Origin: Sarcocystis neurona
Lineage: Eukaryota; Apicomplexa; Conoidasida; Eucoccidiorida; Sarcocystidae
Length of the DNA stretch: 64,000 bases
Assembly: GCA_000727475.1 (NCBI GenBank)
Contig: KL647301.1
Location: 1,513,055 to 1,577,054 of the forward strand
Reading direction: 5' to 3'
Shown: positions 58,511-64,000 of the stretch, piece after piece
Layout: every line of letters begins with the position of its first letter
Numbering within the stretch: the first letter of the stretch is position 1
Program-made: the position numbers and the translations under genes
Notes under the pieces: generated by a model
Told to the model about the DNA's origin: nothing
The model's input: the letters and a program-made list of their open reading frames with translations, nothing else
Database searches by the model: none

Positions 58511-58566
58511 GGCGCTGTGCTTGGTGGCGATGCATGCATCCCTAAATCGAATGCCCGAGGCGTACG
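58511..58566 (+). CDS. Candidate short exon
   Basis: A CTG-rich pyrimidine tract ending gctgctgcag is followed by 56 bp and a good donor, TACG|gtgagg. The most protein-like frame reads ALCLVAMHASLNRMPEAY. It belongs to the plus-strand exon series of 57-63 kb; which gene is unknown. Confidence 0.4.
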
Positions 58567-58569
58567 GTG

Positions 58570-60722
58570 AGGGAGCGAACGCTTCGCAGCAGGAAACGCC
58601 GCTTTCTCGCTCTTCTCCTGCATTATTCCTGTGAAGGATTCTGTGGAACTTCTAGACTTGCTGTAACTCTACATCTATCGTCTCCAGCTGCGTTTGTCTA
58701 TACCTTAATGTGTATCTTCACATATATATATGTGTGTATACGTGCAGGTACAGATACAGGTATAGATTTCTACGTACGAAACCTGCGCGCGTATGTCGGC
58801 CTGACTATTTGCAGCGTAGCAAGAGCAGGTCTGTGCGTCTTCTGAACTTGCGGCATAAACAGCAGGTCCTGCTGCAACTTTTTATTTACACACACACACA
58901 CCTGTATATGCCTCTGTCGTAAGTTTTCTTGCATGCAAGCCCCCCGATCACCGTGTTTCTCTGTTGTGACTCTGCACCTGACTTCCTCCGCTATTTTCCG
59001 TCTTTCTCTGTTACTTCCCCCCCTCGTTTCTGTCTGCATCTCTCTGTACCTCAATTTCTTCACAGCCTCGTACACATCTCCACGTATATGTGTGTATGGC
59101 TGTAGATGAGGGTGAGTTCGTCTGTTTATCTGCGGTCGTCCTCTCTTCTCTGTGTGTGTCTCTACTACGTTTCACACGTAGACAAAGACATGCAAATATA
59201 TATACGCATGCAGCCACATATATGAATCCCCTTTCTTTGCCGCTCTCCCCGCCCGTCCCGGCCGGTCGTTCCTTGTGTGTCACTCACTCTGCGTGTGTGT
59301 ATGAATCTTCGCATGCAGAAGTGTGTGGGGGAAAAAAGTCGTGCATGCGTCCAGTGGAAGCGAATAGCGGGACGCCGATTCGTGTCAGCGAGTCCCTCGA
59401 CGCGGAGGTGCTTTTCTTCTCTTTTTTTGCTGCCTGCAGTCCTCGCAGCGACGTTATGTTCGCGCACCAAGCCCTACGCATGCCAATCGCATGTAGGCCT
59501 CTCCTCACTTTCTCCCCCGGGGTGCTTCTTCCTGCTTTTTCATCGGTCTCTCCTGGCGTCCCTCCCTTCCGTCTTGCCGTCCCTCCCCTCCCGCTTTTGT
59601 CTCCGTTTCGTCTCTCGCTTTCCGCGTTCCTCTCCTGCACTTTCCCTGTTCTTCTCCAGCCCTTCCCGTCTGTCTTCTCCGGCCCTTCCGCACCGTCTTT
59701 TCCGGCCCTTTCCCTCTGTTTTCTACGGCTCTTCCCCTCGGTTTTCTCCGGCTCATTCTATTTCCTCTGTCCCGTTTTTTCCTCTCTCTTTTTCTCGGCT
59801 ACGTCTCTCCATCGTGTCCTCTCTTTGGACTTCGTGTGTCTCTTCTCCGTAACCTTCTCCTGCCTCGTCTCTTCGTTCGTCCTCCTTCTTTTCCATTGTC
59901 TGGGTGTGTATTCCTCTCCGTCGACCACCTGTATGTGTGAACGTGTTGCGTAATAAATATCTGCCTATGTGTCTGCGTATATAGGTGGGTGTACAGGGGT
60001 TATGATTCTGGGTGCAGGGGCTCTATACGTTTCCCTTCCTCTCGTGTGGAGGGGGGAAAGCTGCGGGTCGCGGGAGTCGACCGGTGGCTCAAGAACTTGA
60101 AAAAAGAAGAAGTGTAGAGGAAGACACACACATGAGATGTGTGTGACGCAGAGAAGATCGGGAGGGAAAGCGCAGCAGACGGAAGACTTTGGAGGCGCAG
60201 AAAGGAAGTGTGCGTGTTGTATGTGATTCGTCGAGAGGCAGGAGCGAGCGGGGCATACGTATAATTTTCCCCTTTTCGAAGGGTGCATAGAGAGAGTAGA
60301 AACACGGGTCGTCCCACACATATATAGGAAGTCTCTGTCTGTGTGTGGATGTAGAGGGGCGCGCTTGCGTCTCGTGTAAAAAGAAGGGCAGCGCAGAAAG
60401 CGACAAGAAGAAGAGAGGGAACTCCACTCTGCGGTACGGGGGTGAAAGGAGAGTCAAACGGGTGTGCACGTGGGCAGCAGGAAGGGCAGCAGGAAGAGCA
60501 GCAGGAAGAAGGTGGGTCGATATCAGTCGGTGGAGGAGACGCGCACGCAGAAACAAAAATTCGGGATGCTGGTGCGTCCGTGCATGCAGCGGAAGATGCG
60601 TTGAACTGTGGGCGTGGCGTTTTACCGCGAGGAAAAGGAGGCGGCTAGAAACGCATGCATTTTTCGAATCTGGTGTGCGCAAGCCTCCGGCTCTTTTCGA
60701 CTTTTTATTTTTCCTTCGCCAG
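58570..60722. other. Pyrimidine-rich intron or intergenic stretch
   Basis: Plus-strand CT-rich sequence, notably 59400-59900, with long frames that are artefacts of low complexity. No exon with ordinary composition was found. At 60400-60660 the sequence is purine-rich on the plus strand with no matched splice sites. Confidence 0.45.
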
Positions 60723-60776
60723 GTTTCCTCGGATGACTTGCACACGCGGTTGGACATTTTCTTCTCCGCTCTGCAG
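60723..60776 (+). CDS. Short internal exon, 18 codons
   Basis: Bounded by an excellent acceptor (tttatttttccttcgccag) and a donor CTGCAG|gtgtgt, phase 0 at both ends. It encodes VSSDDLHTRLDIFFSALQ. This is one of several small plus-strand exons between 57 and 63 kb that may form one gene. Confidence 0.6.
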
Positions 60777-61831
60777 GTGTGTCCCGCCCGTGCTGCTGCA
60801 GGTGCTTTCTCAAACGCAGCGCGCGGCGTAGTAGCATGTACTCCTGCTTCATGTCTATATACGTGTGTCTGGGGGGGGGTCTACATGGATTTGTCTATAC
60901 TTGTGTGCGTTTGTGTGGGGGTGTATGTGTGGTTGTGCGTGTCTATTGCTTTCTTTCTTTATCTGTCTTATGGAGGTCTCTCGTTACGTTGTACGAGAAT
61001 GTAGAGCACGTGTCGATGTATTGGCGGGTGTACCTGCGTAGAGACAAAGAGTTGTGTTCGTCTTCTCACCGTGGAAAAAAAGAGAGTGGTGACACCAATT
61101 TTACTCGTAAATCCAGGTCACTGTCTACTCGAATTGCAGCCGGTTGTGTGTATATATATATTTGTGTTATGTATATGTATTATGTGTGTATACTGGTGCA
61201 CATATATATGTATCTTTTGCTGGACGGGGGACACGGGTGCTTACTCGAAGTTTCTATGTATCTGATAGGAAGTGTGTATGTGTTGGACGTAAGTGAATTT
61301 CTGTGCACGTACATATATATATATAGATAGATAAGTAGAATAACAGATTCTCACCGTGTCAGTTCCAGGTGACTTGAAGAAGAAGTTTTTGCTCGTACAA
61401 AAGCCTGGCCTTATTTTTGTTGTCAGTCCCCCAGTGCAAAGACGTATATACTCATTCGTAAATCCTTCCTATTAGTACACATATATATATATATTTGTGT
61501 ACGTACGTTGACGTATAGCTAACAAGGGCTCGCATCCGGTGAGAATGCGTCTTCCTGTCTGTAATATATATGTATGTAGACAAATGTGTGTATACCGATC
61601 GGCATGTAAGAGGGGCCCACTTTCCGTGGGAAAAGGGTGTAGTTAGCTGGTTCTCTCTCTGTCTCGCCCGCTTTTGTCCGAATATATAGATGTATGTAGT
61701 GGACTACACGTGGGGGGGGTCCCATTCTTGTGAGAGAGTATATATACATATATGTGTGTACGTGTAGGTGTAGAAATGTTATATTTGAGAGGCACCCTGC
61801 GTCCGTTTCTTCTCTTTCTGCGCTTCGCCAG

Positions 61832-61871
61832 ATATTTCTGTGCGGCCTGCGTAGGAGTGGGTTTACGAAAG
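61832..61871 (+). CDS. Short internal exon, 13 codons
   Basis: The acceptor ctctttctgcgcttcgccag is followed by IFLCGLRRSGFTK and AAAG|gtcgac in phase 1. The acceptor closely resembles that of the exon at 60723, and the downstream intron begins with the palindrome cluster. Confidence 0.5.
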
Positions 61872-61904
61872 GTCGACGATTTTTTTGCCCAACTCTCTGG
61901 GTGT

Positions 61905-62145
61905 ATGTACACCGCAACGTCATAAATGCTTGTGTAGTGTCCGTGACTGGGGAGACGATCATTTATGTGTGGGGTACGTACACTGACGGACTGCTTTGTA
62001 TACGAAGACTTTGGCCTGTGTGATGTACGTACACTGTAGGACTGCTCTCGTATCAGGGGGCTTTCATGTATGTGGTGTACGTACACCGAAAAATTATCTT
62101 CGTGTTAGAAGATTTTCATCTGTGTGTGGTGTACGTACACTGTAG
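61905..62145. repeat. Tandem cluster around GTGTACGTACAC
   Basis: Five imperfect copies of the palindrome lie at about 61907, 61974, 62025, 62081 and 62128, roughly 50-67 bp apart. Several are followed by ac-tg-aggactgct and preceded by a tgtgtg-rich lead. The cluster sits in an apparent intron just after the exon ending at 61871. Confidence 0.8.
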
Positions 62146-62890
62146 GACGTTTCTTTGTAGAAGGGAAAGACGTGCGCCTGCAGCGGGACTCTTCGAAGGT
62201 TTGATTTTCGGGAGTGACATCCGAAGAGAAAAAGAGGAGAAGAGAGAACGACGAAGACAACGATGTGCCTCTACTACACACTTGTAGGGGGGGAGCACTC
62301 GTCAGATATCTATCTATCTATCTATCCACCTATCTATATATATACATATATATATTCATGTATAGTTTCAGACGTACATATGTTGGAGTTGGGCAACCCA
62401 CGTATTCGTTTACCTATTGATGCGTACTTATATATTTTCCATGTGCGTGTATTTCAAGTACTCCTCTGATGTAGTGTCTGTGCCTGTATATAAATAGAGG
62501 GACAGAGAGTCATACACATACGTATATATGTGGGAGAATTTGAGTAGGTCGTGTTGGTTGAAGGGCGTATAAATACATCTTGACAGGCAGGAAGGTTCTT
62601 CATGCGTATTACGTGTATACGTTTTCGCTTTTTTTGTCTACACATATAACAGATGTGTATATATAAAGACACGCGTTCAAAGGGGAGTGTCTACCGGTGT
62701 GAAAACATCTACGTAATGGATTTCTTCATACGTCTCCGGGCTTCATCTTGAACTTTACGTACTTCTCTATCTATCTACACATATATATATATATATATAT
62801 GTATATATCCATATATATATATATATACGAAGAGAGAGAGAGAAACACATACGCATATAATTTGGTGTTATTTACGAAAGGCATGGGCAG

Positions 62891-63095
62891 ATGCGCGCGC
62901 TGCAGGAATTTTTGGTTTCCCCGCAAATGCAGCTGCTTTCTACGTTAGAAAATGTGTTCTCTTGCAGCGACATTTATCCTGTTGACGAAGGTGTGCATGC
63001 GTTGTGGAACTTTTTCTAATTTTGGCTGGTGCAGCGACTCATCACTCCTCTGGCCCAACGTTTCGAGGCGCGCGCCCTTGCGGCTGTTGTCAGCG
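62891..63095 (+). CDS. Two adjacent exons, helical protein
   Basis: Exon 62891-62992 (after aaggcatgggcag) reads MRALQEFLVSPQMQLLSTLE, then NVFSCSDIYPVDEG. A 42-bp gap ending ggctggtgcag leads to exon 63035-63095, RLITPLAQRFEARALAAVVS, with donor GCG|gtacgg. Phase 0 joins them if the first donor is GGT|gtgcat; with GAAG|gtgtgc they do not join. The gap is very short for an intron. An alternative frame of the first exon (DARAAGIFGFPANAAAFYVR) fits the phase of the exon at 61832. The gene continues beyond 63095 but no further exon was found. The product is not recognised. Confidence 0.45.
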
Positions 63096-64000
63096 GTACG
63101 GCCACTCCAGTGTTCGAAGAATCAATTCTATTTGCTTCTTTCCGCATATATATATATATATACACGCACACACACAAGTACATAAACAGTAACTACACAT
63201 CAATATGTATGCATACATATGTGTGAATGTACACCAGGACGGCTGCACACATATTGGACACGCGCTGTTGCTGCTGTTTACAGCGGTAGGTTTTCGAGTA
63301 CACAAAATAATATATCTGTCTCTGTCTACATATACAGATATAAGTAAGTTCACGTAACTACACACATATATATGCATATGTATATGTACGGGATATATAC
63401 GTACCGATACGCGTCTGCATATGTGAAGGCGGTAAGAGTAGCCGTCTGTAGGTCTCTGTGTGTGTGTGTGTACGTAGAGAGGAACAGGGATAGAACTGTC
63501 TGCGCGTATACGAAGAAATGTACCAAATAAAAAGATAGAGATATATAGAGGAAGACAGAGAAAGCCTAAGTGATTGTGAGCAAGTGTATATACGCATATG
63601 TTGTATGTATATACTAAAAGGGACAGAGGAAGAGAGACAGAGACTGGGGGATACTCACTACGTAATTAAACGGCGAAAAATGAATATAAACTGATACACA
63701 CACACACACACACAGAGAAAGACACAATCGTTACGTAATTGTCAGTCTGCATTTATATATATATATACATATATATGTACAGAGAGAAAAAGAGCGGGAG
63801 AGAGACTTATCAAGTACATACATATATATATATATAAATGAGAGAGAAAAGAGAGGTTAACGAAGTAGCAGGTAGGGCTTGATAAAGAGGCGGAAGAACC
63901 GAAAAGGAGAGGGGCGTGCATGCAATACGGAGAAGTGCACGCATCCTCGATATTCACGTAGACGCTTCTGTAAATGTGTACACGTAGTGAGACTACCCTC
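63096..64000. other. Microsatellite stretch to window edge
   Basis: CA, TA and GA tracts (for example 63147-63175, 63690-63715, 63750-63785, 63820-63860). No exon was seen. Confidence 0.6.

Noticed and set aside
59090..59953. 287-codon plus-strand frame
   Set aside because: Composition is dominated by Pro/Ser/Leu/Phe from a CT-rich tract. There is no splice or start evidence, and it is probably intron or UTR.
1..64000. Bacterial-type features, tRNA or rRNA genes, CRISPR, transposase genes, telomeric heptamers
   Set aside because: None was seen. Eukaryotic splice sites, intron structure and SRP68 rule out a prokaryotic reading, and no cloverleaf, rRNA-like or transposase-like stretch was recognised by eye.

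Overview
The window looks like nuclear DNA of an apicomplexan of the Eimeria type (a coccidian). It is studded with CAG/CTG trinucleotide runs that become poly-Gln, poly-Ala or poly-Ser inside proteins. Its genes are split by GT-AG introns, and long TA/CA microsatellite tracts separate them. The family assignment rests on this repeat style and on recognisable eukaryotic genes (SRP68, a dual-specificity phosphatase). Species cannot be told from the sequence, and no telomere-like heptamer array was seen. Exon structures below were read by eye and carry real uncertainty.

Layout. 1-4393 (-): one uninterrupted frame of 1464 codons, still open at the left edge, encoding a secreted protein made of 27-residue repeats arranged as a three-unit higher-order repeat. 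4.4-10.4 kb: repeat-poor, no convincing gene. 10.5-16.1 kb (-): Ser/Arg-rich protein whose two large exons flank a CTG-rich intron. 16.4-22.8 kb: microsatellite-rich, with one good orphan exon at 18.75 kb. 22.8-25.5 kb (-): dual-specificity phosphatase with a large low-complexity insertion. 25.5-31.3 kb: no convincing gene. 31.3-35.5 kb: several short tentative genes on both strands. 35.6-43.1 kb: CAG-rich coding segments, mainly on +, one likely secreted, plus a - strand coiled-coil exon. 44.3-45.3 kb (-): a three-exon Gln/Ala-rich gene head-to-head with SRP68. 45.6-55.4 kb (+): SRP68, seven or more exons. 56.7-63.1 kb (+): a series of short, well-bounded exons from one or more unrecognised genes. 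63.1-64 kb: microsatellites only.

Two patterns tie the window together. First, in the gene with independent homology support (SRP68) CAG runs lie on the sense strand of exons and CTG runs on the sense strand of introns, so repeat polarity predicts coding strand. Second, a 12-bp palindrome, GTGTACGTACAC, recurs at least ten times, several times exactly at proposed 5' splice sites and once as a short tandem cluster in an intron-like region near 62 kb. SRP68 would act in protein targeting to the ER; the phosphatase in signalling; the large repeat protein is predicted to enter the secretory pathway. Nothing links these genes functionally beyond proximity.
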